In this document: one piece after another, positions 41,610 to 50,399 of the stretch
Numbering within the stretch: the stretch's first letter is position 1
How the letters are laid out: the number at the start of each line of letters is the position of its first letter
Assembly: GCF_000337495.1 (NCBI RefSeq)
Contig: NZ_AOIS01000058.1
Span: 21,311 to 85,310, forward strand
Length of the DNA: 64,000 bases
Origin: Haloterrigena salina JCM 13891
GTDB taxonomy: Archaea; Halobacteriota; Halobacteria; Halobacteriales; Natrialbaceae
Direction: 5' to 3'
The notes under the pieces: generated by a model
What the model was told of the DNA's origin: nothing
The model's input: only the letters and a program-made list of their open reading frames with translations
Databases searched by the model: none
Program-made: the position numbers and the translations under genes

Positions 41610-42983
41610 ATGGCAACCGAGTCGACGTCATCGAACTCTCGGGGTATCGGACGCATCGGGACGCATCTCGAGCGATTGGGGCCGACGTGGCTCGCCGGCG
41701 CGATCGCGGCGGGGCCGGCGACGATGGGCAGCCTGCTGGTCGCGGGGGCGAGTTTCGAGTACGCGCTGCTGTGGGTCGTCGTCCTCTCGGCGATCCTCGG
41801 CACCGTCGGGCAGTACCTCGCGATGCGACTGGGGCTGCTCACCGAGGCGGGGATCGTTTCGGTCGCCGAACGACACCTCGGCTCGTTCTGGGCGTGGGTG
41901 CTCGTGGTCGACGCCGTGCTCGCCGCGGGGTTGGCCCAGATCGTGATCATGAAGACGCTCGCGTCGGTCAGCGCGACGATAGCCGCCGAAGCGGGCGTCG
42001 GTGTCGCCGCGCTGACCGATCCGCGCCTCTGGGGAGTCGCGTGGGCCGTCCTCCTCGCGCTGGGACTCGCGGGCGGCGGCTACCGCTTCGCGGAGGCCGG
42101 GGCCAAGGTGCTCGTCTCGATTGTCGTCGTCGCGTTCCTCGCGGCCGCGTTCGTCGCGCCGATCGATCCCGGCGCGGCGGCGACCGGGCTCGTCCCCGCG
42201 ATTCCGGCCGGTGTCGACGGCGCCCTCGTCGCCGCAGGCATCCTCGGCGGCGCGGTCCACATTACGCTGCTGACCATGCAGAGCTACACGATGCGCGCCC
42301 GCGGCTGGACCGTCCGCGACGCGGACACCGCGCTCGTCGACGTCGCGAGTTCGATGCTCCTCGCGTTCGGCGCCTTCAGCCTCGCGGTCTTTCTCGTCGC
42401 GGCGAGCGTCCTCCCGTCGGCCGGCGTCGACCCCGCGACGATCGACGGCGTGGGCGCCGCACAGACGCTGGGCCCGGTCGCCGGCGAGTACGCCACCTGG
42501 GTGTTCCTCGCCGGCCTCCTCGGGGCCGCGGTGTCGACCCTCGGCGGGAACACGATCGTCCCGCCGTACCTGCTCGCGGACAAACTCGGCTGGGAGCGCT
42601 CCACCGACGACGGCCGCTACCGGGCCGCGATCGCCGGCTTCGCGCTTATCTCCGCCGTCGGAGCCTTCCTCGGCGGGACGTTCTTCCAGCTCCTCGTGCT
42701 CACGCTGGCGTTCGGACTCGTCGGAACGCCCTTCGCCATCGCCGTGCTCCTCGTGCTCCTGAACGATCCCGACGTCGTCCCCGAGACGAACTCGCTGCCC
42801 GCGAACGTCGGCGGACTCGCGCTGTTCGCCGTCGCCGCCGTCCTCGCGGGCGAGTTCGTCCAGGGCGAACTCGAGACGATCGCCGAACCGGCCTCGGCCT
42901 TCGTCGTCGTCTTCGCCGCCGCGATGGCGCTGGCGATCGTCGGCCTGGCCGGCAAGTACGGTCGCGAGCGACTCGCGGCGTAG
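41610..42983 (+). CDS. Nramp-related (COG1914) membrane transporter with altered metal motifs
   Basis: A 457-residue protein with about 11 membrane helices. Overall order and loops (GPATMGSLLVAGASFEYALLWVVVLSAILGTVGQYLAMRLGLLT) match the Nramp family. In true Mn/Fe transporters helix 1 has DPGN and helix 6 has MPHN. Here the equivalent places read ATMGS and AVHI, so the metal-coordinating residues are missing. It may carry another ion or organic solute. The ATG at 41610 is preferred: AAGGTGG lies 4 nt upstream and a TTATAC box 26 nt upstream. Confidence 0.82.
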   Translation: MATESTSSNSRGIGRIGTHLERLGPTWLAGAIAAGPATMGSLLVAGASFEYALLWVVVLSAILGTVGQYLAMRLGLLTEAGIVSVAERHLGSFWAWVLVVDAVLAAGLAQIVIMKTLASVSATIAAEAGVGVAALTDPRLWGVAWAVLLALGLAGGGYRFAEAGAKVLVSIVVVAFLAAAFVAPIDPGAAATGLVPAIPAGVDGALVAAGILGGAVHITLLTMQSYTMRARGWTVRDADTALVDVASSMLLAFGAFSLAVFLVAASVLPSAGVDPATIDGVGAAQTLGPVAGEYATWVFLAGLLGAAVSTLGGNTIVPPYLLADKLGWERSTDDGRYRAAIAGFALISAVGAFLGGTFFQLLVLTLAFGLVGTPFAIAVLLVLLNDPDVVPETNSLPANVGGLALFAVAAVLAGEFVQGELETIAEPASAFVVVFAAAMALAIVGLAGKYGRERLAA

Positions 42984-43046
42984 GACGGATCCCCGTTCGC
43001 GTTCCGCGGACCAATTTTCAAGCCGTTCGCGACCGACACTCAGCGC

Positions 43047-43838
43047 ATGCCAGCGTTAGCAGACGACGTCATCGTCGTCACGGGCGCGAGCCGCGGCCTC
43101 GGCAGCGCGATGGTCGAACGGTTCGCCGCGGAGGGCGCCCGCGTCGTCCTCACCGCCCGCGACGAGGAGCGCATGACCGAGATCGCCGCTGACCTGTCGG
43201 TGAATCGCTCGTCGTTCCCGCGGACGTCCGCGATGCCGACGCCGTCGAACAGGTCGTCGACCGAACGATCGACGAGTTCGGCCGGGTCGACACGTTGGTC
43301 AACAACGCCGGCGTCAGCCTGCTCGGGATGTACGACGGCCGAAATCGGCTCGAGGAGATCAGCGAGGACGACTGGGACACGGTCCTCGAGGTCAACCTCA
43401 AGGGTGTGTTCCTCTTTACTCGCGCCGCGCTGTCCCACATGGACGAGCAGGGCCACGGTAACGTTATTAACATTTCCTCGGGGCTCGGTCGAAACGCCAT
43501 CGTCGGCGCGGGCCCCTACGTCAGTTCGAAGTGGGGGACTCGAGGGGAGGGTTGCGGACCAGAGGTCCACAACCTTATAACGTGGCGGCGGAGCCGCCAC
43601 GCTCCTGACCCGAACGACCGCGCTCGAGGGCGAAGACCGCGGTATCAACGCCAACGCGCTCGATCCGGGCGGGCGGGTCGACACCGACATCTGGGCGCAC
43701 CTCCCCGACGAGGAACGCGAGGAAATCCTCGATCCCGACGTGATGAACGACGCCGCCGTGCTCCTCGCGGCGCAGGGCCCCGACGGCGTCAGCGGCGAGT
43801 CGATGCCCGCCGAGGAGTGGGAGCAGCGGCTCGGATAG
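43047..43838 (+). pseudogene. broken short-chain dehydrogenase with a hairpin insertion
   Basis: The reading frame begins as a normal SDR (VIVVTGASRGLGSAMVERFAAEGARVVLTARDEERM). It shifts frame near 43200, resumes as SLVVPADVRDADAVEQVVDRTIDEFGRVDTLVNNAGVS, and runs to NVINISSGLGRN and YVSSKWG. At about 43538-43601 a foreign stretch with two hairpins interrupts it. It resumes out of frame as LTRTTALEGEDRGINANALDPGGRVDTDIWAHLPDEE and ends PAEEWEQRLG. The NNAG and YxxxK motifs survive but the frame is broken twice, so no complete enzyme can be made. Confidence 0.85.
43550..43601. repeat. hairpin pair disrupting the SDR gene
   Basis: The two inverted repeats are 43550-43574 (arm GGTTGCGGACC with one mismatch, loop AGA) and 43581-43601 (arm CGTGGCGGC, loop GGA). 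The spacing, arm length and 3-nt loops match the pair in nadC. Confidence 0.8.
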
Positions 43839-43907
43839 CGCGTTTGGCCCTCACTCCTGTCGTCCATCCCACAACTACTATACTGAGGGTCGCTTTCTTT
43901 CCACGAG

Positions 43908-44573
43908 ATGGAACGGGAATTAGAAGCGCTCGCTCGAGAGCTATCGATTCCGTACTACGAGGCCGCCCTCCCCGCACACGATAGCTTCCACGCCAATCGC
44001 GTCCGCGATCTCTCGCTTCGATTAGCGGACGAGTGCGGGGACGCCGTCGATCGAGACGTGCTATCGGCGGCCGCGTGGTTACACGACATCGGGCGTCCGT
44101 TGGAGCGAACGGGCGAGATCGACGATCACGACGAATGGGGTGCAGGCGAAGCGGCGGACCTGCTCGCGGCCGAAGGCGTAGCGACTGACCGAATCGCTGC
44201 TATCGAACACTGTATTCGGGCGCACAGTATCCGGGCCAGTTCCCCCGAACCCGAAACCCTCGAGGCGAAGTTGCTCTTCGACGCGGACAAGTTGGACGCG
44301 ACCGGCGCGGTCGGGATCGTCCGGCTGGCCTGTATCGTCGGCGAGCGATCGGGTCGAACGGGCGAGAAACACGCGGTGATCGACGACTCGTCGGTGCAGC
44401 GGCCGGCGACGGCGGACCGTCCGGACGTCTCGCTCCTCCGCGAGTGGGCGAGAGAGCGGCTGGACGAGTTGTACACGGACCCCGGCCGTCGGCTCGGAGC
44501 GTCCCGGTGGGAGTTCACGGAGTCGTTTTTCGCCCGCTTCGCCGACGAACTCGGGGTCGAGGGAGAGCGGTAA
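43908..44573 (+). CDS. HD-domain phosphohydrolase
   Basis: A 221-residue HD-superfamily protein of the YedJ type. The metal ligands are H28 in HDSFHANRV, H59-D60 in WLHDIGRP, a His in the IEHCIRAHS motif and the Asp in FDADKLDATG. It is expected to hydrolyse a nucleotide or other phosphoester with a divalent metal. An AT-rich CTACTATACT about 28 nt upstream suggests a leaderless start. Confidence 0.88.
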   Translation: MERELEALARELSIPYYEAALPAHDSFHANRVRDLSLRLADECGDAVDRDVLSAAAWLHDIGRPLERTGEIDDHDEWGAGEAADLLAAEGVATDRIAAIEHCIRAHSIRASSPEPETLEAKLLFDADKLDATGAVGIVRLACIVGERSGRTGEKHAVIDDSSVQRPATADRPDVSLLREWARERLDELYTDPGRRLGASRWEFTESFFARFADELGVEGER

Positions 44574-44594
44574 CCGGCTCGAGCGAGACGGCGT

Positions 44595-45050
44595 CTACTC
44601 CGACTCCTCGAGCGATTTCCGCATCTCGACGTGGGGAATCCCGGCCTCCTCGAACTCCTCGCCGTACCGTTCGTAGCCCAGACTGCGGTAGAAGCCGGCC
44701 GCCCGCGTTTGCGAGTGCAGTTTCAGCGACTCGAGGCCGTCCGCTCGAGCCCGGTCTTCGACGGCGGTCATCACCGCGCGACCGACGCCGTCCTCCCGGC
44801 GGGACTCGAGGACGGCGACGCGTTCGACCTTGCCGACGCCGTCCGCGTACTCCCGGAGGCGGGCGGCGCCGACCGGCTCGTCGCCGTCGTAGGCGACGAA
44901 GTGCGTCGCGGTCTCGTCGTGTTCGTCGTACTCGAGTTCCTCGTCGACGCCCTGTTCCTCGACGAACACCGTCTGCCGGACGGTGAAGGCGTCCTCGCGC
45001 GTGCGTTCGGTGTCGGCGACGCGCACCTCGAGGTCGTCCGTGTCGTCCAT
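44595..45050 (-). CDS. GNAT acetyltransferase, ElaA-like
   Basis: A 151-residue protein. FTVRQTVFVEEQGVDEELEYDEHD is the typical ElaA/YjcF opening, followed by HFVAYDGDEPVGAARLRE and the acetyl-CoA loop VLESRREDGVGRAVM, ending LHSQTRAAGFYRSLGYERYGEEFEEAGIPHVEM. It transfers acetyl groups to an unknown acceptor. It converges with the HD gene with a 21-nt gap. Confidence 0.9.
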   Translation of the reverse strand: MDDTDDLEVRVADTERTREDAFTVRQTVFVEEQGVDEELEYDEHDETATHFVAYDGDEPVGAARLREYADGVGKVERVAVLESRREDGVGRAVMTAVEDRARADGLESLKLHSQTRAAGFYRSLGYERYGEEFEEAGIPHVEMRKSLEESE

Positions 45051-45218
45051 GCGGGGGCCGTAAGCGATCCGTCCGTGAAACCGTTACCGTTACGCGCCAC
45101 TCGTCGTCGAAATCGCCCCCGACTCGCGTTCGAGCGGATCCTCACCGGACACGCGACGCACACCGGACGGATGCCGGGCCGGGATCCCGGAGGCCCAGCG
45201 TTCGGTGCCGTCGGCCGA

Positions 45219-46355
45219 TCAGTACCGCGTCTGGAAGTGATGCACCGCGTCGAAGAACTCCCGGCGTTTGCGCTCGAGGAAGATGAAGTGCGTCCCGCCA
45301 GCTATCTCGACGTACCGCTTCCGGTCGTCGGTCGCGCCGACGGCGTCGTACAGGTTCAACGCGCCCTCCCGGGAGATGATGCCGTCGCTCGAGGCGCGGA
45401 TCACGAGCGTCGGATCGTCGATCTGCCGCGGGTGGTACTCGCTTTCCTGGCGGACTAACGGGGCGATGATCGTCTCCTCGGAGGCGGTTTCACCGCCCTC
45501 TCGAGGCGTCTCCGACGCCTCGCCGCCGTCGATCGCCTGGTTCGTCTCGTAGATCGCCCGCCAGACCGCGGCCTGGACCTCGTCGGCGGTGTACTCCGCG
45601 CCGCCGATCCAGTAGTCGCGGTCGGCGCCGTCGGGGAGTTCCGCGTTCCACCGTTCGACGAACGCAGAGCGCTCCTGGGTCGCGTACGCGGGCCCCTCGG
45701 GATCGGCGCCGATCTCGAGCGTCCCGAACGAGCCGCCCGCGAGCGTGACCGTCGCGTAGTCGGGATCGCCGACTTCGTACACCGCGCGGCCGCGCCAGGT
45801 CCCGCCGGAGAGACCGACGTAGTGGACGCGATCGAAGCCGCGCTCGTCCCGGAGCCAGCGGGTCACCTCGAGGATGTCGAGCGCCTCGCGTTCGAACGAC
45901 AGCGGCGGCGCGTTCGCCTCCGGCGGCTCGTCGTACTCCGCGGGCGGTTCGCTGTGGCCGTAGCCGCGCATATCGGGGGCGAACGTGGCCTGTCCCTGCG
46001 CCGCGACGGAGGGGAGCCATCCGAACTCGTCGCCGAGGGGCGGATCGAACATCGAGACGGCGCCGTAGGTCGAACCGTGGACGAAGATGACGGCCTCCTC
46101 GGGGTCGTCGACGGTCGTCCGTTCCCAGAGCCGAAGGCGGTGGCCGTCGTCCATCGTCAGATCGTGGGCGGTCGGCAGCCGCGCGTCGGCGCCGCTTCGC
46201 TGTCCGTTACAGCCGATACGGTGCTCCCGTTCGTTCTTGCTGGCGTCCCCGTCGTCTCCGACTGCACCCGCGGCGGTCCCGACCAGTGCCGTTCCGACGG
46301 TTCCCGCGAGAAACGCTCGTCTGGGCGTCACCGATGGATCGCGATCGTCCGTCAT
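45219..46355 (-). CDS. Tat-exported alpha/beta hydrolase
   Basis: A 378-residue protein. The N terminus (TPRRAFLAGTVGTALVGTAAGAV) is a Tat signal. The hydrolase fold has FVHGSTYG (oxyanion loop), the nucleophile S183 in VGLSGGTWRG, Asp in RASSDGIIS and H356 in GGTHFIF. The substrate is unknown, perhaps an ester outside the cell. Residues about 279-293 (EASETPREGGETASEE) form a Glu/Ser/Thr-rich insertion encoded by DNA with two short hairpins, without breaking the frame. Confidence 0.87.
   Translation of the reverse strand: MTDDRDPSVTPRRAFLAGTVGTALVGTAAGAVGDDGDASKNEREHRIGCNGQRSGADARLPTAHDLTMDDGHRLRLWERTTVDDPEEAVIFVHGSTYGAVSMFDPPLGDEFGWLPSVAAQGQATFAPDMRGYGHSEPPAEYDEPPEANAPPLSFEREALDILEVTRWLRDERGFDRVHYVGLSGGTWRGRAVYEVGDPDYATVTLAGGSFGTLEIGADPEGPAYATQERSAFVERWNAELPDGADRDYWIGGAEYTADEVQAAVWRAIYETNQAIDGGEASETPREGGETASEETIIAPLVRQESEYHPRQIDDPTLVIRASSDGIISREGALNLYDAVGATDDRKRYVEIAGGTHFIFLERKRREFFDAVHHFQTRY
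45481..45522. repeat. hairpin pair inside the hydrolase gene
   Basis: The pair consists of 45481-45500 (arm GAGGCGGT, one bulge, loop TTC) and 45502-45522 (arm CGAGGCGTC, perfect, loop TCC). They are 1 nt apart and encode the extra Glu/Ser/Thr-rich loop of the hydrolase. Confidence 0.75.
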
Positions 46356-46515
46356 GTGTCAATATCCCAATCTTCCGCGGCGGCGAATAAGGATAGTTGA
46401 TGGTTTCGGGAACGCCGATTTCGGGTTGTAGAACGGTACTGGTCGGTGAACTGTCTCGACCGCCGTAATCGATCCCGGGGGCCAATCGGCGACCGGGTCG
46501 TCCGCCGTCGAGACG

Positions 46516-47031
46516 CTACTCCGCCGACCGCTCGAGGACCGCCTCGATGTCGGCCGCGATCGCGCCGGACGCGTCCTCGGGGACGCGATCGAGCCAGACG
46601 AGGTCCGTCACGTCCTCCCCGGCGACCGTCGGCTCGTCGGCGACCGGCCGGCCCGGAACCGACGCCGTCCGGACGAGCACGTCGTAGGTCGTCCGCTGTT
46701 GATCCGCGTCGCCGTCTCGCTCGAACTCGACCCGCCGGACGCGCACCGACTCGGCGATGCCGGCGTCGGCGCCGGTCAGCGACTCGAGGGAGCGGCGGGC
46801 GACGGCGTCCCAGTCGTCGTCCGGGCCGACCGGCGCGCCGGGCAGCGTCCAGCCGCGGACGCCGTCGGCGACCAGCAGCACCTCGCCGGCGTCGTTCGCG
46901 ACGCCGAGGGTCAGGTGGTCCTCGAGGTCGCGGGCGGTCTCGAACTCGGTTCGGGTGAGCGTCCGCATCTCGGTCTGGACGTCGACGTCGTCGCGCTCGC
47001 AGAGGGGTTCGGGATCGAGGGTCGGACTCAT
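46516..47031 (-). CDS. Nudix-fold protein with a degenerate Nudix box
   Basis: A 171-residue protein. DHLTLGVANDAGEVLLVADGVRGWTLPGAPV and later DVTDLVWLDRVPED follow the Nudix fold used by haloarchaea. The catalytic Nudix box, normally with REXXEE, reads ARRSLESLTG, so the Glu residues that bind magnesium are mostly lost. The protein may bind rather than cleave nucleotides or act on an unusual substrate. The ATG at 47031 is preferred to 47040. Confidence 0.75.
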   Translation of the reverse strand: MSPTLDPEPLCERDDVDVQTEMRTLTRTEFETARDLEDHLTLGVANDAGEVLLVADGVRGWTLPGAPVGPDDDWDAVARRSLESLTGADAGIAESVRVRRVEFERDGDADQQRTTYDVLVRTASVPGRPVADEPTVAGEDVTDLVWLDRVPEDASGAIAADIEAVLERSAE

Positions 47032-47204
47032 GGGTAACACGCGTCGACACCGACCCGAAAAGCTACTGATCCCGATCGAACCGGCGCTTCCGACCCGTTC
47101 CGGACGGTCGAGTCCGTTCGGTCCCCGTCGGCCGTTGTCAACGGTGGTGGGCGGCGGGCCAGTGCGTCTTTACCTCGGCGCCGTTTCGGGTAGTGTACGC
47201 AGCG

Positions 47205-48935
47205 ATGAGCGCCGAGTCACACGCCGACGTCTCCGATCCCTCGGCCGTCGAGTCGGAACGCGGGTCGAGCGCGCCGCTCCGATTGGGACCCCGCCAGTTC
47301 CGACTGGCGTGGATCGTCGCGGGACTGTTCGTCTTCGGATCGATCGGCTTGATGCGCCTGATGGGGCCCCGTGGAACCCTCCTCTTCTCGAACGTCGTCC
47401 TCGTCGCCAGCGCGGCCGGGGCCGCCGTTGCGCTGGGGCTGCTGGCCCACCGGAGCGAGCCGCCGGACGCGCTCGGCTGGGGACTCACCGCGGTCGGTAC
47501 CGGCCTGTTCGCGACCGGCGAGTTCGCGTGGATGTGCTACGAGCTGTGGCTGAGCGGCGTCCCGTTCCCCGGCGTGCCGGACCTGTTCTATCTCGCCGAC
47601 TACCTCTTTCTCGGGGCCGGACTGCTGGTGCTCGCCGCGTCCCAACACCGCCTGGGTTCGATCCTCCGCATCACCCTCGACGGGTTCCTCGTCGCGGCCG
47701 CCTTGCTCGCGATCAGTTGGCAGTTCGTGCTCGCTCCGATCCTTGCCCACGGCGCCGCTGGCGGCGCGACGCTGTGGTTGTCCGCCGCGTACCCGTCGCT
47801 CGACATCGTCCTCGCCGCGGTCGCGTTCGTCGTCGCGGTCCACGCCCGCGGGTCGCGGCGCGTCCCGATCACGCTCTTCGCCGCGGGCAACCTCGTCTGG
47901 GCGTTCGCCGACAGCGCGTTCGCTTACCTGTCGATCACGGGAGGCTACATCTACAGCGAGTTCGACGTGATCTGGCTTGCCGGCAACCTGATCGTCGCGC
48001 TCGCCGCGCTCCATCCGTCGGCGGCGACGCCCCCGCCCGAGGTCGACCGACGCCGGTACGCGTTCCGAGAAACGGTCGCTCCCTACGTCCCCTTCCTGCT
48101 CGCGATGACCGTCACGGGCTACGCCGCCTCGACCGGGGCCCTCGACCCGATCGGGCTCGCGCTCGGCGCGCTCGTGTTGCTCGCGCTCGTCGCCCGGCAG
48201 ACCTACGTCTTCTTCGACGCGGCGGCGTTGAGCCGGCGCCTCGAGCGCAACGAGGAAACGCTGTCCCGCCGCAACGAGGAACTGCTGCTCCTGAACCGGA
48301 TCGTCCGCCACGACATCCGCAACGACATGGCGGTCGTCCTCGGCTGGGGCGAGGAACTGAACGACCGCCTCGACGACGAGGACGAGCGCGCGATGCTCGA
48401 GCGAATGCTGGGCACGACGCGACACACGATCGAACTCACCGAGACGCTCCAGGCGTTCACCGAACTCTGGGACGACGACGGCGACCACGGCGCGGAACCG
48501 GTCTCGCTCGAGGCGACGCTCGCCGAGACGCTCGAGCGGCGACGCGAGGCGTACGCCGACGCCGAGTTCGTCGTCGACGGGTCGATTCCGACGGCGCCCG
48601 TCAGCGCCGGGCCGCTCCTGTCGACCGTGTTTCGGAACCTCCTGAACAATGCGGTCCAGCACAACGACGCGACCGAGCCGCGTGTCGTCGTCACCGCCGA
48701 CACCGGGCCGGAGATGGCCACCGTCCGCATCGCCGATAACGGCCCGGGCGTTCCGCCCGACCGACGCGACGCCCTCTTCGGCCGCGGCGAGAAGGGCCTC
48801 GAGAGCGAGGGTTCGGGAGTCGGTCTCTACCTCGTCGACACGCTCGTCTCGCAGTACGGCGGCGACGTGTGGATCGAATCGAGCGAGCCGGGCGGGGCCG
48901 CCGTCGTCGTCGAACTGCAGCGCTATCGGGAGTGA
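47205..48935 (+). CDS. membrane-bound sensor histidine kinase
   Basis: A 576-residue protein. Residues about 25-340 hold nine or ten membrane helices forming an intramembrane-sensing-like input domain. A short linker (ERNEETLSRRNEELLLLNRI) leads to a HisKA-type region with VRHDIRNDMAVVLGWGEEL (phospho-acceptor His) and an HATPase_c domain with FRNLLNNAVQHND, IADNGPGV and SEGSGVGLYLVDTLV. It senses something at or in the membrane; the cognate regulator is not adjacent. Confidence 0.9.
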   Translation: MSAESHADVSDPSAVESERGSSAPLRLGPRQFRLAWIVAGLFVFGSIGLMRLMGPRGTLLFSNVVLVASAAGAAVALGLLAHRSEPPDALGWGLTAVGTGLFATGEFAWMCYELWLSGVPFPGVPDLFYLADYLFLGAGLLVLAASQHRLGSILRITLDGFLVAAALLAISWQFVLAPILAHGAAGGATLWLSAAYPSLDIVLAAVAFVVAVHARGSRRVPITLFAAGNLVWAFADSAFAYLSITGGYIYSEFDVIWLAGNLIVALAALHPSAATPPPEVDRRRYAFRETVAPYVPFLLAMTVTGYAASTGALDPIGLALGALVLLALVARQTYVFFDAAALSRRLERNEETLSRRNEELLLLNRIVRHDIRNDMAVVLGWGEELNDRLDDEDERAMLERMLGTTRHTIELTETLQAFTELWDDDGDHGAEPVSLEATLAETLERRREAYADAEFVVDGSIPTAPVSAGPLLSTVFRNLLNNAVQHNDATEPRVVVTADTGPEMATVRIADNGPGVPPDRRDALFGRGEKGLESEGSGVGLYLVDTLVSQYGGDVWIESSEPGGAAVVVELQRYRE

Positions 48936-49083
48936 ACGCCGAACGACGGACTCGCCGGTCGCCGTGGACTCGAGTCAGTGAAGACGGTCGGCGCGTCGCC
49001 GGTTCCGCACTCGATACAGAAGAAAATCGGAAGTGAGAGCCGCGAGAGGACGAGAACCTCGCTTACACGAGTTTCTCGATGTC

Positions 49084-49137
49084 GTCAGAACGCTACGCGT
49101 TCTGACTGCTCGAGAAGCTCTCTACGAGAGCTTCTCG
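49084..49137. repeat. hairpin pair at the icd 3' end
   Basis: The pair consists of 49084-49106 (arm GTCAGAACGC, loop TAC) and 49111-49137 (arm CGAGAAGCTCTC, loop TAC), both perfect. The second overlaps the last codons and stop of icd. Beyond the pair, about 49062-49082 reads on the minus strand GACATCGAGAAACTCGTGTAA, similar to the icd end. The sequence ATCGAGAARCTC thus flanks the pair on both sides, as after an insertion with target duplication. Confidence 0.75.
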
Positions 49138-50399
49138 ATGGTGTCGACGATCTCGTCGGTGTACTCGCTGGTGCCGAGCTTCTCGGCGTCCTCGAGCTGG
49201 CGCTCGAGGTCGTAGGTGACCTTGCCGGAGGAGATGGTCTCCTCGACGGCGTCGCGGATCAGGTCGGCGGCGTCGTCCCAGCCGAGGTAGTCGAACATGA
49301 GGCGGCCGGAGAGAATCATCGCGGTCGGGTTGGCCATGTCCTGGCCGGCGCGCTTGGGCGCGGAGCCGTGGACGGGTTCCGCGAGCATGCGGCCCTTGCC
49401 GAAGTTGCCACCCGGAGCGATGCCGAGGCCGCCGATCTGGGCGCCGGCGGCGTCGGAGAGGTAGTCGCCGTTGAGGTTCGGCATCGCGAGGACGTCGAAC
49501 TCGTCGGTGCGTAGCTGCATCCACTGGAGCATCGCGTCGGCGAGGCGCTCCTCGACCATGACGGCGTCCTCAGGGATGTCGACCTCGTCCTGGGTCTCCC
49601 ACAGCGAGTCGGGCGCGGCGAAGACCTCCTCGTCGGGGTACTCCTCGTCGGCGACCTCCATGCCCCAGTCACCGAACTGCCCCTCGGTGAACTTCATGAT
49701 GTTGCCCTTGTGGACGAGCGTGACCTTGTCGCGGTCGTGCTCTAAGGCGTAGTCGATGGCCTCGCGAACGAGTCGCTTCGAGCCCTTCTCGGTGATCGGC
49801 TTGAGGCCGATACCGATGGGGCCGTCGTGCATCGTCTCGTCGAAGCCCATCTCGTCCTCGACGAAGTTTCGAACCTGCTCGACCTCGTCGGTGCCGGCCT
49901 CCCACTCGATGCCGGCGTAGACGTCTTCGGTATTCTCCCGGAAGGTCACCATGTCCATCTCCTCGGGCGCCTTCATCGGCGACGGGACGCCGTCGAGGTA
50001 GTAGGTCGGACGGACGTTAGCGTAGAGGTCAAGCGTCTGTCGCAGCGCGACGTTCAGCGAGCGGAAGCCGGCGCCGACGGGGGTCGTCAGCGGACCCTTG
50101 ATGGCGACGCGGTGTTCCTCGATCGCGTCGACGGTCTCGTCGGGCAGGTTGACGTCCTCACCGTACTCCTCACGGGCGCTCTCGCCGGCGTAAACGCGCA
50201 TCCAGCTGATCTCGCGACCGGTCGCCTCGGCGGCGGCCTCGAGGACCTTCTGTGCGGCGGGACCGACGTCCTTCCCGATACCGTCGCCGTGGATGATCGG
50301 GATGATCGGATTGTCGGGCACCTCGATCTCGTCCTCGGAACCCTCTTTCAGCGTGATCTTCTCCCCCGCGTCAGGGACCTCGATCTTGTCGTAGCTCAT
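49122..50399 (-). CDS. icd: NADP-type isocitrate dehydrogenase
   Basis: A 425-residue TCA-cycle enzyme converting isocitrate to 2-oxoglutarate. Signatures are PIIPIIHGDGIGKDV, the substrate-binding LRQTLDLYANVRP, YAGIEWEAGTDE, VTLVHKGNIMKFTEG, and NLNGDYLSDAAGAQIGGLGIAPGGN with the metal-binding Asp, then EPVHGSAPKRAGQDMANPTAMILS. The open frame runs on upstream to 50768, but MSYDKIEVPDAGEKITL is the conserved start. The C terminus (DTIEKLS) is overlapped by a hairpin. Confidence 0.97.
   Translation of the reverse strand: MSYDKIEVPDAGEKITLKEGSEDEIEVPDNPIIPIIHGDGIGKDVGPAAQKVLEAAAEATGREISWMRVYAGESAREEYGEDVNLPDETVDAIEEHRVAIKGPLTTPVGAGFRSLNVALRQTLDLYANVRPTYYLDGVPSPMKAPEEMDMVTFRENTEDVYAGIEWEAGTDEVEQVRNFVEDEMGFDETMHDGPIGIGLKPITEKGSKRLVREAIDYALEHDRDKVTLVHKGNIMKFTEGQFGDWGMEVADEEYPDEEVFAAPDSLWETQDEVDIPEDAVMVEERLADAMLQWMQLRTDEFDVLAMPNLNGDYLSDAAGAQIGGLGIAPGGNFGKGRMLAEPVHGSAPKRAGQDMANPTAMILSGRLMFDYLGWDDAADLIRDAVEETISSGKVTYDLERQLEDAEKLGTSEYTDEIVDTIEKLS

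Noticed and set aside
47217..48662. A 481-residue minus-strand frame opposite the membrane histidine kinase
   Set aside because: It is a reverse-strand shadow with low-complexity Glu/Arg/Gln composition; the plus strand encodes recognisable kinase domains.
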